DNA from: Desulfovibrio desulfuricans
GTDB lineage: Bacteria > Desulfobacterota > Desulfovibrionia > Desulfovibrionales > Desulfovibrionaceae
Length of the DNA: 64,000 nucleotides
Reading direction: 5' to 3'
NCBI RefSeq assembly: GCF_024460775.1
Contig: NZ_JANFYZ010000002.1
Span: 218,954 to 282,953 of the forward strand
This document shows, piece after piece, positions 1 through 9,884 of the stretch. The position numbers and the translations under genes were made by a program. The notes under the pieces were generated by a model. That model was not told where the DNA came from, ran no database searches, and saw only the letters and a program-made list of their open reading frames with translations. Position 1 is the first letter of the stretch; every line of letters starts with the position of its first letter.

Positions 1-1638
1 ATGAAGGGCGTGGTCAGCTCCGTGGGGCTGGTCAGCGTGGCCACCAAAAAAATGACCACCATCATCGGCATGCCCGTTAAGGACAAGGGCAAGATCGTAG
101 GCGTCATTTACGGGGGCACAGACAACGACAAGCTGGCCAACGCCACCACAAACAAGATTGATCTTGGTGATGTGGGCCTGGCCTTTGTTATCAATACGGA
201 AGGCGTGATTGTACAGCACCCCGACCTGAAGCGCATCGGGCAGAAAGAAACAGGATCGGCCTGGGTGACGGAAGTTCTTAAAAACAAAAAGGGCCGCCTC
301 GAATTTGTGAATGCCGAAGGGCTTGAAAAAATTCTGTATTATACAAATATGCCCGATGAGGGCTGGATATTGTGTCTGGAGCTGGACAAAACCCTCCTTT
401 ACGAGCCCATCAGCGACATGCTGGTCAATAACGTGCTGACGGCAGTGGCTTGCGCCCTTGTGGTAGGCATCGTCATCTTTTTGAGTGTACGAAGTATCGT
501 GCACCTGCTGGGGGGGCTTTCCGGCATTGCCGAGGCCATTGCTGGCGGCAGGCTCGAATGCTCCGCGGCGGAGGAGCGCCTGCTGCGAACCTCTGAAAAA
601 AGAGGCGACGAGTTCAGCGTACTCTCATTTGGCATGGAACGTATGATGTCCAACATCAAGCGCCTGCTGGGCGAGAGCGAGGAAAAAACCGCTGCGGCGC
701 ATAAGGCCACAGAACAGGCCCGTCAGGCAACGGAGCGCGCAGAGCAGGCCGCCGTCCAGGCGGAAAACGCGCGCAAAGAGGGCATGCTTGCTGCTGCGGG
801 GCAGCTTGAAGGCGTGGCGGATATTCTTGCTTCGGCTTCGGCGCGGCTTTCAGAGCAGATAGGGCAGTCAGAGAAGGCTGCCTCAGAATCAGCGCAGCGC
901 CTTGCTGAAGCGGCCACAGCCATGAACCAGATGAACGCCACTGTGCAGGAAGTGGCCCGCAACGCTTCGGCTGCTTCGTCCACCTCCGAGGAGACGCGCA
1001 GCAGCGCTGAAAATGGTTCAAGCATTGTGCAGCAGTCCCTGCAAAGCATCGGGCAGGTGCGCGAGATTTCGCACGGGCTCAAGAGCGACATGGCGGAACT
1101 GAACGACCATGCTCAGGCCATTAACCGCATTATGAACGTGATTTCTGATATTGCCGATCAGACAAACCTCCTTGCCCTCAATGCCGCCATCGAGGCCGCA
1201 CGTGCGGGCGATGCAGGGCGCGGCTTTGCCGTGGTGGCGGACGAAGTGCGCAAACTGGCAGAAAAAACCATGGCCTCAACCCATGATGTGGGCAATGCCA
1301 TCAAGGCAATCCAGACCAGCACGGCCAAGAGCGTGGATGTTATGGAAGTTGCCTTGCGGCAGGTGGAGGTTGCCTCTGATTTTGCGGGGCAGTCTGGCGA
1401 AGCGCTCACCCACATTGTCAACAGTGTGGAGCTTGCGGCGGATCAGGTGCGCGCCATTGCCACCGCCAGCGAGCAGCAGTCTGCTACCAGCGATGAAATC
1501 AACCAGACCATTGTAAAGATCAACGATATCTCCATGCAGACCGCCAGAGCCATGGACGAAGCGGCTCAGGCCGTGACGGATCTTACGCGTCAGGCCAAGG
1601 CCCTGAGCGACCTGATTGCAGAAATGAAGCGGGGATAG
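1..1638 (+). CDS. Methyl-accepting chemotaxis protein, 5' end cut by window
   Basis: Transmembrane chemoreceptor that signals to CheA/CheW. The visible 545 residues begin inside an extracytoplasmic Cache-like sensor region (about 1-140). A membrane segment follows at about 143-165, then HAMP, and a long helical signalling domain with the conserved hairpin-tip segment [18 protein letters not shown] near 385-402. No first membrane helix or signal anchor is present before the sensor region, so the true start is probably left of the window although an ATG sits at position 1. A terminator follows directly. The ligand cannot be told. Confidence 0.9.
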   Translation: MKGVVSSVGLVSVATKKMTTIIGMPVKDKGKIVGVIYGGTDNDKLANATTNKIDLGDVGLAFVINTEGVIVQHPDLKRIGQKETGSAWVTEVLKNKKGRLEFVNAEGLEKILYYTNMPDEGWILCLELDKTLLYEPISDMLVNNVLTAVACALVVGIVIFLSVRSIVHLLGGLSGIAEAIAGGRLECSAAEERLLRTSEKRGDEFSVLSFGMERMMSNIKRLLGESEEKTAAAHKATEQARQATERAEQAAVQAENARKEGMLAAAGQLEGVADILASASARLSEQIGQSEKAASESAQRLAEAATAMNQMNATVQEVARNASAASSTSEETRSSAENGSSIVQQSLQSIGQVREISHGLKSDMAELNDHAQAINRIMNVISDIADQTNLLALNAAIEAARAGDAGRGFAVVADEVRKLAEKTMASTHDVGNAIKAIQTSTAKSVDVMEVALRQVEVASDFAGQSGEALTHIVNSVELAADQVRAIATASEQQSATSDEINQTIVKINDISMQTARAMDEAAQAVTDLTRQAKALSDLIAEMKRG

Positions 1639-1657
1639 CGCGCCTCACATACTGAAG

Positions 1658-1695
1658 AAGGGGCAGCCCGGCTGATTGGTGCCGGGCTGCCCCTT
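1658..1695. terminator. Rho-independent terminator between the MCP gene and recJ
   Basis: Perfect 15-bp inverted repeat (arms AAGGGGCAGCCCGGC and GCCGGGCTGCCCCTT, 8-nt loop) just after the MCP stop. The flanks are partly T-rich on the plus side. It lies between convergent genes and may serve both. Confidence 0.8.
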
Positions 1696-1721
1696 TATGC
1701 GTTTATTACAAGACTGGGCGG

Positions 1722-3428
1722 TCAGGCTGGCCGCCAGTCCTTGATGGCAATATCCACCGAGGCGATGCCGTTGTAGGTGTCGATGCGGGGGGTGTAGGCC
1801 ACAAGAATGTGCTTGTTGATAAGGCTGGCGGGCAGTTCGTCAGCCATGCGCCAGGCCTTTGCAGAAAGGGTAATGCCGCTGGCGCTGTCCGTCAGGCGCA
1901 AAAGAACGTGTTCCCTGCTGCGCCCAAGAAAAGAACGTTCCTTGACCAGCAGCGGGGGCGACTGGAATACCGGTTCGGGGTTGCCGGGGCCAAAGGGTTG
2001 CAACAGTTCAAGTTCCTTGAGAAAGTTGTGGTCACCTGCCAGATTGAAGCCCAGCTCGCATTCCAGCGTGATGCTGGGAAGCAGCGGGTTGGGGCCCAGC
2101 ACTTCTTCCGCCACAGCGTCAAACCGGGCGCGAAATTCTTCCAGTCTTTCCGGCGCAAGGCGCACGCCCGCCGCCTGACGGTGCCCGCCAAAGTTCAGCA
2201 GGCAGTCTGCCGTGCGGGTCAGCCCTCCATGTAGATCAAATTCGCGCACGGAGCGGCCCGAGCCTTTGAGGCTGCCCTGATCGTCGCACACAATGATGGT
2301 GGGGCGGTAGTAATCTTCCACAATGCGCGAGGCCACAATGCCCACGATACCGGGGTGCCAGTCCTTGCCATAGAGCACAAGGCCTGCGCGCGGCCCGCGC
2401 GAAAGTATGTCTGATGCCTGCGCCTTGGCTTCTGCGTAGATGCGTTCTTCTTCCTGACGGCGGGCCAGATTGAGTTCGTCCAGTTCCTGCGCCATGCCTG
2501 CGGCGGCAACGTGATCTTTTTCGCGCAGCAGGCGCAGGGCCAGTTCGCCCTTGCCCATGCGCCCGGCGGCGTTGATGCGCGGCGCAAGGCGAAAAACCGC
2601 CTGCCCGGCGCTCAGTGCCGCAGCGGCGTTCATCCCGCTGGCAACTTTCAATGCCGCCATGCCGGGCCGTTCCGCCCGCGCAATGCGGGTAAGCCCGCCG
2701 CGCACGAGCACGCGGTTTTCTCCGGTGAGGGGCATGACGTCGGCAAGGGTGCCCAGCGCCACCAGATCAAGGCAATCGCCCATGTTGTGTTTTTTGCCCG
2801 TATGCGGGGCAAGGGCGGCGTTGACGCCCCCCATAAGATAAAAGGCCACGCCCACGCCTGCAAGGTGCGGGTAGGGCAGATCTTCTGCTGCGCAGATGCG
2901 GGGGTTGCAGATGGCGTGGGCAGGGGGTAGCTCTTCGGGCGGCAGGTGGTGGTCGGAAACAACCACAGTCATGCCAAGCTCGCGAGCGCGCTGCACTGCC
3001 TGCACATCTGAAATGCCGCAGTCCACCGTGAGCAGCACGCCGCAGCCCTGGGCGGCCAGAGCCTCGATATGCGGCACGTTGAGGCCGTAGCCCTCGCTGC
3101 GTCTGTCGGGTATATGCCAGTCTGCGTGGATGCCGTGGCTTTCAAGCACATCCAGCACCAGTGTGGCGGCGGTCACGCCGTCCACGTCATAATCGCCCCA
3201 TACTGCCAGCTTTTTTCCGGCCAGCAGTTCAGATGCCAGCAGGCTGGATGCCTCGGGCAATTGGGGCCAGCGGTCAGGGGGCGTGAGTGAATCAAGCCGG
3301 GCGGACAAAAAGGCGTCCATGGCATCCCTTTCGGAAAGGCCACGCCGCCAGAGAATCTCAAGAAGAAGGGGCGAGATGGAGAGAGCATCTGCCCATTGCC
3401 GGGGCGGCGTGGGGCAGATGTTTTGCAT
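1722..3428 (-). CDS. recJ: Single-stranded-DNA-specific exonuclease RecJ
   Basis: 5'-3' single-strand exonuclease of recombination and mismatch repair. The protein is 568 aa from the chosen ATG, close to the family's usual length. DHH-family motifs are present: [11 protein letters not shown] near residue 80 and SDHH near 160, followed by DHHA1 and OB-like regions. An upstream in-frame start at 3524 would overlap the TPR gene by 65 bp and add a basic non-conserved stretch, so 3428 is preferred. The upstream gene stops 31 bp before it, and this is probably the last gene of the yicC-led operon. Confidence 0.93.
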   Translation of the reverse strand: MQNICPTPPRQWADALSISPLLLEILWRRGLSERDAMDAFLSARLDSLTPPDRWPQLPEASSLLASELLAGKKLAVWGDYDVDGVTAATLVLDVLESHGIHADWHIPDRRSEGYGLNVPHIEALAAQGCGVLLTVDCGISDVQAVQRARELGMTVVVSDHHLPPEELPPAHAICNPRICAAEDLPYPHLAGVGVAFYLMGGVNAALAPHTGKKHNMGDCLDLVALGTLADVMPLTGENRVLVRGGLTRIARAERPGMAALKVASGMNAAAALSAGQAVFRLAPRINAAGRMGKGELALRLLREKDHVAAAGMAQELDELNLARRQEEERIYAEAKAQASDILSRGPRAGLVLYGKDWHPGIVGIVASRIVEDYYRPTIIVCDDQGSLKGSGRSVREFDLHGGLTRTADCLLNFGGHRQAAGVRLAPERLEEFRARFDAVAEEVLGPNPLLPSITLECELGFNLAGDHNFLKELELLQPFGPGNPEPVFQSPPLLVKERSFLGRSREHVLLRLTDSASGITLSAKAWRMADELPASLINKHILVAYTPRIDTYNGIASVDIAIKDWRPA

Positions 3429-3459
3429 AGGCTCGCGGATCAGCCAGTTTTTCAAAGCG

Positions 3460-4314
3460 TTAGCCCGCCGTTTTGGGTTTCTGCGCGGCCCCGTTTTGTG
3501 CGGCCTGAAGTGCGGCGCGTACACCTTCTATGCGGTCGGCGGGTACGAGCTGTTTCTGAATAAGCCATGCCAGGAATTTGAGCGAGGTTTCGTGCCGGGG
3601 TGCAAGCTCAAGCGCTTTCAGCAGGTAATCAACGCACTGGCTGATGTCCTTGAGTTCAAGCAGCACGCGCGCCATGTTCATGTACAGGTTTTCGTCCGTG
3701 GGCGAAAGCTCAAGGGCGCGCTGATAGTATTCAAACGATTCCTGCAACATCTTGCTTTTGCGAAGATTGATGCCAAATTCATTGAAAAGGTGCTTGTGCT
3801 CTGGCTCGAACGCGGCTTCGAGTTTTACCAGTCGCTGAAAAATGTCCTGCGCCTTGGCGTTGTCGCCCCGCTCAAGATAGGTCAGCCCAATGCCAAAGTT
3901 GGCCCGCACGTTTTCTTCATCCACCTTGAGGGCGCGCGTGTATTCAAATTCGGCGGCAAAGTTCTCGCCATTTTCGCGATGTTCGTCGCCGTTATCAATA
4001 CTGCGCTGCATCTCCTGCATTTTGGGGAAAACGGAATTGAGGTAAAATTCCGGCTCGGGCGAGAATTTGGCAATAAGCTCGTCCAGGGTGATTTTGCGCT
4101 TGGGGCCGCTGGGCACATAGTTGGTATTGAGCGGCTGGCAGTCAATTTCCTTGCCGTGCTGCTCTATGAACCAGAATGTTTTTTGCACGGTCTTGCGCGT
4201 GGTCGTGCCAGTACCCACCCTGCGGACTTCCTGAGTGGAAAAGACCCCGCGAACATCGGTTTTGGCGTTGCTGTGGGAATCGCCTTGCGCGCTTTTTGGC
4301 GTTTGACCGGCCAT
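3460..4314 (-). CDS. Tetratricopeptide repeat protein
   Basis: 284-aa protein with at least three TPR units in its C-terminal two thirds (for example the segments around [20 protein letters not shown] and [20 protein letters not shown]). This is typical of a protein-protein interaction scaffold. The N-terminal 90 residues are polar and end in a conserved-looking segment about target-length [14 protein letters not shown]. No signal peptide was seen. The start is at MAGQTPK, which has GAGGATTAGC before it; longer starts run into pyrF. It lies 19 bp downstream of pyrF. The specific role is unknown. Confidence 0.85.
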   Translation of the reverse strand: MAGQTPKSAQGDSHSNAKTDVRGVFSTQEVRRVGTGTTTRKTVQKTFWFIEQHGKEIDCQPLNTNYVPSGPKRKITLDELIAKFSPEPEFYLNSVFPKMQEMQRSIDNGDEHRENGENFAAEFEYTRALKVDEENVRANFGIGLTYLERGDNAKAQDIFQRLVKLEAAFEPEHKHLFNEFGINLRKSKMLQESFEYYQRALELSPTDENLYMNMARVLLELKDISQCVDYLLKALELAPRHETSLKFLAWLIQKQLVPADRIEGVRAALQAAQNGAAQKPKTAG

Positions 4315-4333
4315 GCTAATCCTCAGTACTTCT

Positions 4334-5044
4334 TTATGTGTGCGCGGAGGCCATTTCCTCCGTAATCTGCCGGGCCATTGCCAGCGGGTCCGGCGCAGCC
4401 GTGATGGGCCTGCCCACAACCAGATAGTCAGCCCCTGCCGCAATGGCCAGAGCGGGCGTCATAACGCGGCGCTGGTCCCCAGCGACGGAACCCGCAGGGC
4501 GGATCCCGGGGCAAAGGCAGCGCAGGCCGGGGCAACTGGCCTTGATGGCTGTAGCTTCATGCCCGGAGCAGACCACGCCGTCAAGGCCCCACGGCCCGGC
4601 CTGGCGGGCCAGAGCCAGAGCAAAATCAGCGGGTGAGGCCTCTATGCCGGGCATTTCGCCGGGCGCAAAACTTGTAAGCACGGTCACGCCAAAGAGCAGG
4701 GGGCGTTGCCCGGAAACCCCGGCTGCCGCCTCTGCCGCTGCGCGGCACATGCGCTCGCCGCCCTGGCAGTGCAGGGTCAGCATGTTCACCCCTGCCGCAG
4801 CCGCGGCTTTGACAGCCTGCGCCACGGTGTTGGGGATATCGTAGAACTTCAGGTCAAGAAAAACGCTGAAGCCCATTGCGGACAGTTCTTCCAGCAGGCC
4901 TGGGCCTGCGTAGGTAAACAGCTCCATGCCCACCTTGCACCAGGGAACCGTGCCGCGCAGTTGGCGCGCCAGCGCGAGTGCAAGCTGTTTTTCGGGCAAA
5001 TCCAGAGCTACCGCCAGTTGCGGCCTGTGCTGCTGCGTGGGCAT
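4334..5044 (-). CDS. pyrF: Orotidine 5'-phosphate decarboxylase
   Basis: Decarboxylates OMP to UMP in pyrimidine synthesis. The 236-aa TIM barrel has the catalytic signature DLKFYDIPNT (lysine between aspartates) near residue 65, VVCSGHE further on, and the phosphate-binding end GADYLVVGRPI. AGGAAG precedes the ATG. It is the middle gene of the minus-strand housekeeping block. Confidence 0.96.
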   Translation of the reverse strand: MPTQQHRPQLAVALDLPEKQLALALARQLRGTVPWCKVGMELFTYAGPGLLEELSAMGFSVFLDLKFYDIPNTVAQAVKAAAAAGVNMLTLHCQGGERMCRAAAEAAAGVSGQRPLLFGVTVLTSFAPGEMPGIEASPADFALALARQAGPWGLDGVVCSGHEATAIKASCPGLRCLCPGIRPAGSVAGDQRRVMTPALAIAAGADYLVVGRPITAAPDPLAMARQITEEMASAHT

Positions 5045-5216
5045 GTTGCTTCCTGTGCTGCTGCTCGCTGCCAGAAACCCGGCGGTACGAACAAAATATG
5101 CGGTTTCAGATCTTTTGCCCCAACACGCATGCCGTGCTGCGGAGGGAGCGGATCATTCTTGCTGGCGGTCTGCGGAGCAGCCCATAGCAGAATCGGTCAG
5201 TACCGGTCAGCGCGCA

Positions 5217-5825
5217 TCAGCGGTTGAGAATCTCATCCAGCAGGTGCGGGTTGCGCGCAGGGGCAAGCCCCGCAGCCACATACACCGCCCGCAGGGTATC
5301 GTAGGCCTGATCCAGATTGTCGTTTACAATGACAGAATCATACCAGCGGGCCTGAAGAATCTCTGAGCGCGCGTTGACAAGGCGGCGCGCAATGGTTGGC
5401 TCGTCATCCAGCCCGCGCCCGCGCAAACGGTTTTCAAGCTCGTGCAGGCTGGGGGGCAGGATAAAGGCGAACGTGGCTTCCGAAAGGGAAAGCTTGAGCT
5501 GGGCCGCGCCCTGCACGTCAATGTCAAAAAGCACGTCCTGGCCCTGATGCAATTTTTCCTTCACCGGGGCAAGCGGCGTACCGTAAAAATTGCCGTGAAC
5601 CTCGGCCCATTCTGCAAAATATCCCTGCACGCGCCGCTGCTCGAATTCTTCGTGGCTCAGAAAAATGTAATCCTTGCCGTCCACTTCGCCCTGACGCGGT
5701 TGCCGCGTCGTGCACGAAACCGAGTAGCCAATATGCGGAAATTCCGCCAGCAGGCGTTTGACCAGTGTGGTCTTGCCTGCGCCAGACGGTGCGCTCAGCA
5801 CCAGTGCTATGCCTTCGCGGGGCAT
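5217..5825 (-). CDS. gmk: Guanylate kinase
   Basis: ATP:GMP phosphotransferase of nucleotide metabolism. At 202 aa it is full length, with P-loop SAPSGAGKTT at residues 11-20, the GMP-binding segment SCTTRQPRQGEVDGKDY, and the lid region RLVNARSEI. Its ATG overlaps the TGA of the preceding remA-like gene (TGATG), so translation is probably coupled. Confidence 0.97.
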   Translation of the reverse strand: MPREGIALVLSAPSGAGKTTLVKRLLAEFPHIGYSVSCTTRQPRQGEVDGKDYIFLSHEEFEQRRVQGYFAEWAEVHGNFYGTPLAPVKEKLHQGQDVLFDIDVQGAAQLKLSLSEATFAFILPPSLHELENRLRGRGLDDEPTIARRLVNARSEILQARWYDSVIVNDNLDQAYDTLRAVYVAAGLAPARNPHLLDEILNR

Positions 5826-6079
5826 CAGTCCCCTTCCTCTTGCGCAAAGCGCTGACTGATTGTTTCCGGCTGGATGGAGGAAAGTATGACGTGGTTTGAA
5901 TCCGTCACCAGAATGGAGCGCGTTTTGCGCCCCTGGGTGGCGTCAATGAGTCTTCCCTCAGCCCGCGCGTCTTCGCGAAGGCGTTTCATGGGCGAGGATG
6001 CAGGGCTGACAATGCCCACAACCCGGCCCGCCAGCACATAGTTGCCAAAACCAATATTGATAAGACGTTCGCGAGGCAT
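5825..6079 (-). CDS. RemA/DUF370 family regulatory protein
   Basis: 84-aa member of the family of Bacillus RemA, a DNA-binding activator of matrix genes. Here it sits in the widespread yicC-remA-gmk arrangement. Diagnostic segments are [11 protein letters not shown] at the start, [12 protein letters not shown] in the middle and [20 protein letters not shown]. The ATG at 6079 is 2 nt after the yicC stop; a longer start would overlap yicC. The regulatory target in this organism is unknown. Confidence 0.9.
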   Translation of the reverse strand: MPRERLINIGFGNYVLAGRVVGIVSPASSPMKRLREDARAEGRLIDATQGRKTRSILVTDSNHVILSSIQPETISQRFAQEEGD

Positions 6080-6081
6080 GT

Positions 6082-6963
6082 TTATTCCAGATTCTGAACC
6101 TGCTCGCGGCATTTTTCCAGTTCGTTTTTAAAATCAACCACCATGCGCGAAAGCTGCACATCAGGCAGCTTGTTGCCGCATGTATTGATCTCGCGGAAGC
6201 ACTCCTGCAAGGTAAAGTCGAGCCGCCGCCCGGCATCGCCGCCGGTTTGCAGCAGGTCGTGCAGCCGCGCCAGATGCGTGTTGAGCCGCGTGAGCTCTTC
6301 GCTCACATCCAGACGGTCAGCCAGAATGACGGCCTCCTGCAAAAAGCGGCCTTCTTCCAGCTCCTGTCCGTTCTGGGACAGGGCCTCGCTCAGGCGCTCG
6401 CGCAGGGCATTGGCGCGTTCTTCCTTGATATTGGGGGCGCGGTCGGCAATAAGACCTGTCCATTCTTCCATGCGCAGAATGCGGGAGTGCATGTCGGTGG
6501 CAAGGGAGCGGCCTTCGGCGGAGCGGGCCTCGTTCCAGTCTTCCAGCGCAAGGGCCAGACCTTCTTCAAGGCAGCGGGCGGTGTCCTCGTCCAGCTCCTC
6601 GCCGCTGTCGCCCCAAAGAGAAGGGATCTGCAACAGCGCGTTGAAGTCGGGAACATAAGCCTCGCCGCGCGCATCAGCCAGTGCCTGCAAATTATCAAGC
6701 ATGGCAGCGGCCTGCACCATGTCAAAACGCATGGCGGGGGTGTTGCCCGGCGCATACTGCAAGACCAGGCTCACATCCACGCGCCCGCGCGAGGCATAGC
6801 GCCGCACCACTTTTTCAAGGCGCGGTTCAAGGCTGCGTATAGAGAGAGGCAAACGCCACTTGAGGTCAAGATGGCGACTGTTGACGCTTTTAACCTCCCA
6901 CTGCTGGGTGGTGTAGTCGTTTTCCACCAGGCAGCGGCCAAAGCCGGTCATGCTGCGGAGCAT
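6082..6963 (-). CDS. YicC/YloC family endoribonuclease
   Basis: 293-aa protein. It begins [10 protein letters not shown], the invariant start of the YicC family, and ends with the DUF1732 block [21 protein letters not shown]. YicC proteins are endoribonucleases linked to sRNA turnover. A strong AGGAAGGAAGCT ribosome site precedes the ATG at 6963. It is the first gene of the block yicC-remA-gmk-pyrF-TPR-recJ. Confidence 0.93.
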   Translation of the reverse strand: MLRSMTGFGRCLVENDYTTQQWEVKSVNSRHLDLKWRLPLSIRSLEPRLEKVVRRYASRGRVDVSLVLQYAPGNTPAMRFDMVQAAAMLDNLQALADARGEAYVPDFNALLQIPSLWGDSGEELDEDTARCLEEGLALALEDWNEARSAEGRSLATDMHSRILRMEEWTGLIADRAPNIKEERANALRERLSEALSQNGQELEEGRFLQEAVILADRLDVSEELTRLNTHLARLHDLLQTGGDAGRRLDFTLQECFREINTCGNKLPDVQLSRMVVDFKNELEKCREQVQNLE

Positions 6964-7077
6964 AGCTTCCTTCCTGCTAAAGATATGCGTCAGTGTAGAG
7001 CAAGGGGCTTGCGAATGCAACAAATGCCCTTGGCCCGGCGCTGTGGATATACATTTTTTATTTTTAAAATCAGTGTA

Positions 7078-7338
7078 TTATCCCTGTGAACCGCCGGAAT
7101 TTCCGCTGCAGCCGCCACAGCCGCCGCCAGCCGCGCAGGAGGGGGGCATGCCTTTGCCCATGGGGCGCACCGGGCCGGGCTTGTATGGGAAAGCCCCGGT
7201 TTTCAGCGGGCTGGGCACGCACATCTGCTTTTCTGTGGCGGGGGAATTGCACTTGGGGCAGGCGGGTACTTCATCGCCAAAAACAAGATCTTCAAATTTA
7301 TTGCCGCAGGCCGTGCAGACAAAATCGTACATGGGCAT
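7078..7338 (-). CDS. FmdB-type zinc ribbon protein
   Basis: 86-aa protein starting MPMYDFVCTACGNKFED, the FmdB-family zinc ribbon. Two CxxC knuckles (CTAC and CPKC) are followed by a Gly/Cys-rich tail (CGGCSGNSGG). AGGAG precedes the ATG. In other organisms FmdB proteins are proposed regulators or small metal-binding accessory proteins; the role here is unknown. Confidence 0.88.
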   Translation of the reverse strand: MPMYDFVCTACGNKFEDLVFGDEVPACPKCNSPATEKQMCVPSPLKTGAFPYKPGPVRPMGKGMPPSCAAGGGCGGCSGNSGGSQG

Positions 7339-7511
7339 GATTATTCTCCTGATTCGTTGCCGGAATGAAACCCTTGCGGCGGCATACCGCAACATGGGGG
7401 CGCCAGAATAATTACTGTTGAAAATGTTCTGAAGCTTGCGCAGGCCGCTGCGGTCAGAAAGCGACCAGCCTCCCAGGCGCGCAATTGTGCGGGCCAGGGG
7501 GAGTCAGGGGC

Positions 7512-7548
7512 TTGCCCACATGCTTTGTGTGCATATATAAGTATATAT
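7512..7548 (+). promoter_or_regulatory. Putative promoter and palindrome upstream of the DJ-1/PfpI gene
   Basis: A -35-like TTGCCC (7512-7517) and a TATATA (7534-7539) are 16 bp apart. The latter lies within a perfect inverted repeat ATATATA-AG-TATATAT (7533-7548), about 100 bp before the downstream ATG. The overlap suggests an operator on the -10 element. Assigned by eye only. Confidence 0.4.
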
Positions 7549-7645
7549 ACGGTCAAGGCAAGGGCGGTGTTTTGCCGCCCGGCCGCCGCGCAACAACCGG
7601 TCTTGGCGACCGCGTTAACGGGCCGCTCCCCGTTTGGAGGATCAT

Positions 7646-8227
7646 ATGAAAAAAATTCTGGTGCTGGCTGGCGACTATGTTGAGGATTATGAAATCATGG
7701 TGCCTTTCCAGATGTTGCAGATGCTGGGCTATGAAGTGCATGCAGTCTGCCCCGGGAAAAAGGCCGGCGAAAGCGTGCGTACGGCCATCCATGACTTTGA
7801 GGGCGACCAGACTTATTCTGAAAAACGCGGACACAACTTCGGCATCAACTACGATTTCGACAAGGTAAACACCGCTGACTACGCAGGCCTTGTTATTCCC
7901 GGTGGCCGCGCCCCGGAATACCTGCGTCTGAACCCCCGCATTCTGGAAATCGTGCGTGAATTCAACGACGCCAAAAAGCCCATTGCCGCCGTGTGCCACG
8001 GCCCGCAGATCCTCGTGACGGCTGGCGTGCTGAAAAACCGCAGTTGCACCGCCTACCCGGCGGTGAAGCCCGATGTGGTGGACGCCGGGGCCACCTGGTG
8101 CGATTTTAACGAAACACTCACCAGCGCCACTGTGGACGGCAACCTTGTTTCCGCCCCCGCGTGGCCTGCCCATCCCGCCCTGATCGCCGAGTTTGTGAAG
8201 CTGCTGGGCGCGAAGATCAGCATCTAG
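7646..8227 (+). CDS. DJ-1/PfpI family protein
   Basis: 193-aa glutamine-amidotransferase-like fold. The nucleophile elbow is [10 protein letters not shown] with the cysteine near residue 115, and [12 protein letters not shown] carries the partner region. Family members include deglycase, glyoxalase III-type and stress chaperone proteins, so the reaction is uncertain. The start is ATG 7646 with GGAGG 6 nt upstream; a TTG four codons earlier is less likely. A strong terminator follows. Confidence 0.92.
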   Translation: MKKILVLAGDYVEDYEIMVPFQMLQMLGYEVHAVCPGKKAGESVRTAIHDFEGDQTYSEKRGHNFGINYDFDKVNTADYAGLVIPGGRAPEYLRLNPRILEIVREFNDAKKPIAAVCHGPQILVTAGVLKNRSCTAYPAVKPDVVDAGATWCDFNETLTSATVDGNLVSAPAWPAHPALIAEFVKLLGAKISI

Positions 8228-8285
8228 CCTGCTTGCGGGGGCCTGTAAGGGGTTCTCCGAAAGAGCAGCACGGGTTTATACAGAT

Positions 8286-8320
8286 AAAAGAAAAGGAGAG
8301 CCATGCTCTCCTTTTCTTTT
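8286..8320. terminator. Bidirectional terminator between the PfpI gene and mtaB
   Basis: Perfect 15-bp inverted repeat (arms AAAAGAAAAGGAGAG and CTCTCCTTTTCTTTT, 5-nt loop). Each strand gives a U-rich 3' side. It lies between two convergent genes. Confidence 0.88.
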
Positions 8321-8352
8321 ATCAAGTGTACAGGGACACTGCGGCGCTGCAT

Positions 8353-9825
8353 TTATTTTTGTTCTACCAGCTCCACTACCAGCCCCTTTTCGGTAAGGGC
8401 CACAGGTCGCGCGGGCAACAGCCCCGCATCTGCGCCGGGTCTTTTGCCTGGTGCGGGCAGGCGGATGGAGCAGGCGGCGTAGTATTCGTTCACGCCTTTC
8501 ACGGAGTTTTTCTTGGTCTTGCCCGCAGATTCCGGCGTGGGGGCCACATCCGTTGTGGAGTCCGCAAATGCCTGCGGATTGTCCGCCGCTACCAGCATGC
8601 GGGGCAGTTTGAGTTGTTCTGCCAGAAATACCTGCTGCTTGCGGCCCACGGCTTCGCGCAGGCGGGCAGCGCGTTCAAGCTTGAGGCTGTGGGGAATCTG
8701 CCCGTCAAAGCGGTCTGCCGCCGTGCCGGGCCGCCGCGAATACGGGAACACGTGGGCGTAGCTCATGGGCAGGCGGTCGATCAGTTCCAGCAACTGGCGC
8801 ATGTCGTCTTCCGTTTCGCCGGGAAAGCCCGCGATGATATCCGCGCCCAGGCCCATGATGGGCCAGTGCGAGGCCAGCGCGCTCACGGCATGCTCCAGCA
8901 TGGCGGGGGTGTAGTGGCCGCGCCCCATGCGTTTGAGCACCGCCTGACTACCGTGCTGCAAAGAAATATGCAGGTGCGGGCAGAGCATGCGGCAGGCAAG
9001 CAGGGCGTCCAGCCCTTGCTGATCGAGCTGGCCGGGTTCCAGCGAACTGATGCGCAGGCGGGCCTGCCCGGCAAATTCCGGCGCAAGAGCCGCGTCAAGC
9101 GTGCGCAGCAGGTTCCAGAAGTCGCCCGTATCCGTGCCGCGTCCGTACTGGCCCAGATTGATGCCAGAAACCATGATTTCCGCATGGCCTGCCTGCAACA
9201 GACGGCGCGCCTCGGAAACGATTTCATCCACCGGGCGGCTGCGCGGTTTGCCGCGGGTAGAGGGAACAATGCAGTAGGTGCAGCGGTGGGCGCAGCCGTC
9301 CTGCACTTTCAGTACCGGGCGGGCGCGCTTGAAGGCGGAAATCTGAAATGGCGGAAATGCCTGCTTGCTTGCTTGCGCCTTGGCCTGTGCGGGCGTCGAG
9401 GCGGCAACAGTGGGCGCAGGTGTGGTAGCATCCGGCATCCCGGCGGACTGGATGACGCCCTCGCCGTCAAGGTCGGCCCACGGGCCATGCAGCAGGCGGC
9501 TTTTTTCTTCCTGCGGCACAAGCAGATCAGGGGCGGCCCAAATGGCGCCGGGGCGCGGTTTATAATCAGCAAACAACCGCGCTGCGCAACCGGTGAGGAT
9601 CAGGCGCGAGGAGGGAGCCTCTCTGCGCAGGCGGAACACGGCATTGCGCGCGTCCCTCTCGCCCTTGGAGGTGATGGCGCAACTGTTGACGCACACCACA
9701 TCCGCCTCGGCAGGGGCGCTGCATTCCACGCCGCCCTGGGCAAGCCAGGCTTCGCGCAGTGATTGGGTTTCGTACTGATTGACCTTGCAGCCGAACGTGA
9801 CCAGATAAAATTTCCAGGCAGACAT
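8353..9825 (-). CDS. mtaB: tRNA t6A37 methylthiotransferase MtaB
   Basis: Radical-SAM enzyme that adds a methylthio group to t6A37 of ANN-decoding tRNAs. At 490 aa, the N-terminal MTTase domain opens with FYLVTFGCKVNQYE and has conserved CAITSKGERDARN and TGCAA. The radical-SAM cluster motif CAHRCTYC follows the stretch RARPVLKVQDG. An Ala/Gln/Lys-rich linker of about 40 residues separates the domains. The C-terminal TRAM-like region is extended. It converges with the PfpI gene. Confidence 0.93.
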   Translation of the reverse strand: MSAWKFYLVTFGCKVNQYETQSLREAWLAQGGVECSAPAEADVVCVNSCAITSKGERDARNAVFRLRREAPSSRLILTGCAARLFADYKPRPGAIWAAPDLLVPQEEKSRLLHGPWADLDGEGVIQSAGMPDATTPAPTVAASTPAQAKAQASKQAFPPFQISAFKRARPVLKVQDGCAHRCTYCIVPSTRGKPRSRPVDEIVSEARRLLQAGHAEIMVSGINLGQYGRGTDTGDFWNLLRTLDAALAPEFAGQARLRISSLEPGQLDQQGLDALLACRMLCPHLHISLQHGSQAVLKRMGRGHYTPAMLEHAVSALASHWPIMGLGADIIAGFPGETEDDMRQLLELIDRLPMSYAHVFPYSRRPGTAADRFDGQIPHSLKLERAARLREAVGRKQQVFLAEQLKLPRMLVAADNPQAFADSTTDVAPTPESAGKTKKNSVKGVNEYYAACSIRLPAPGKRPGADAGLLPARPVALTEKGLVVELVEQK

Positions 9826-9884
9826 GGCGCAGATGTACGCAAAAGCGCTTGCCTTGACAAGCCGGGGGCGGCTAGGGTGCCTTC

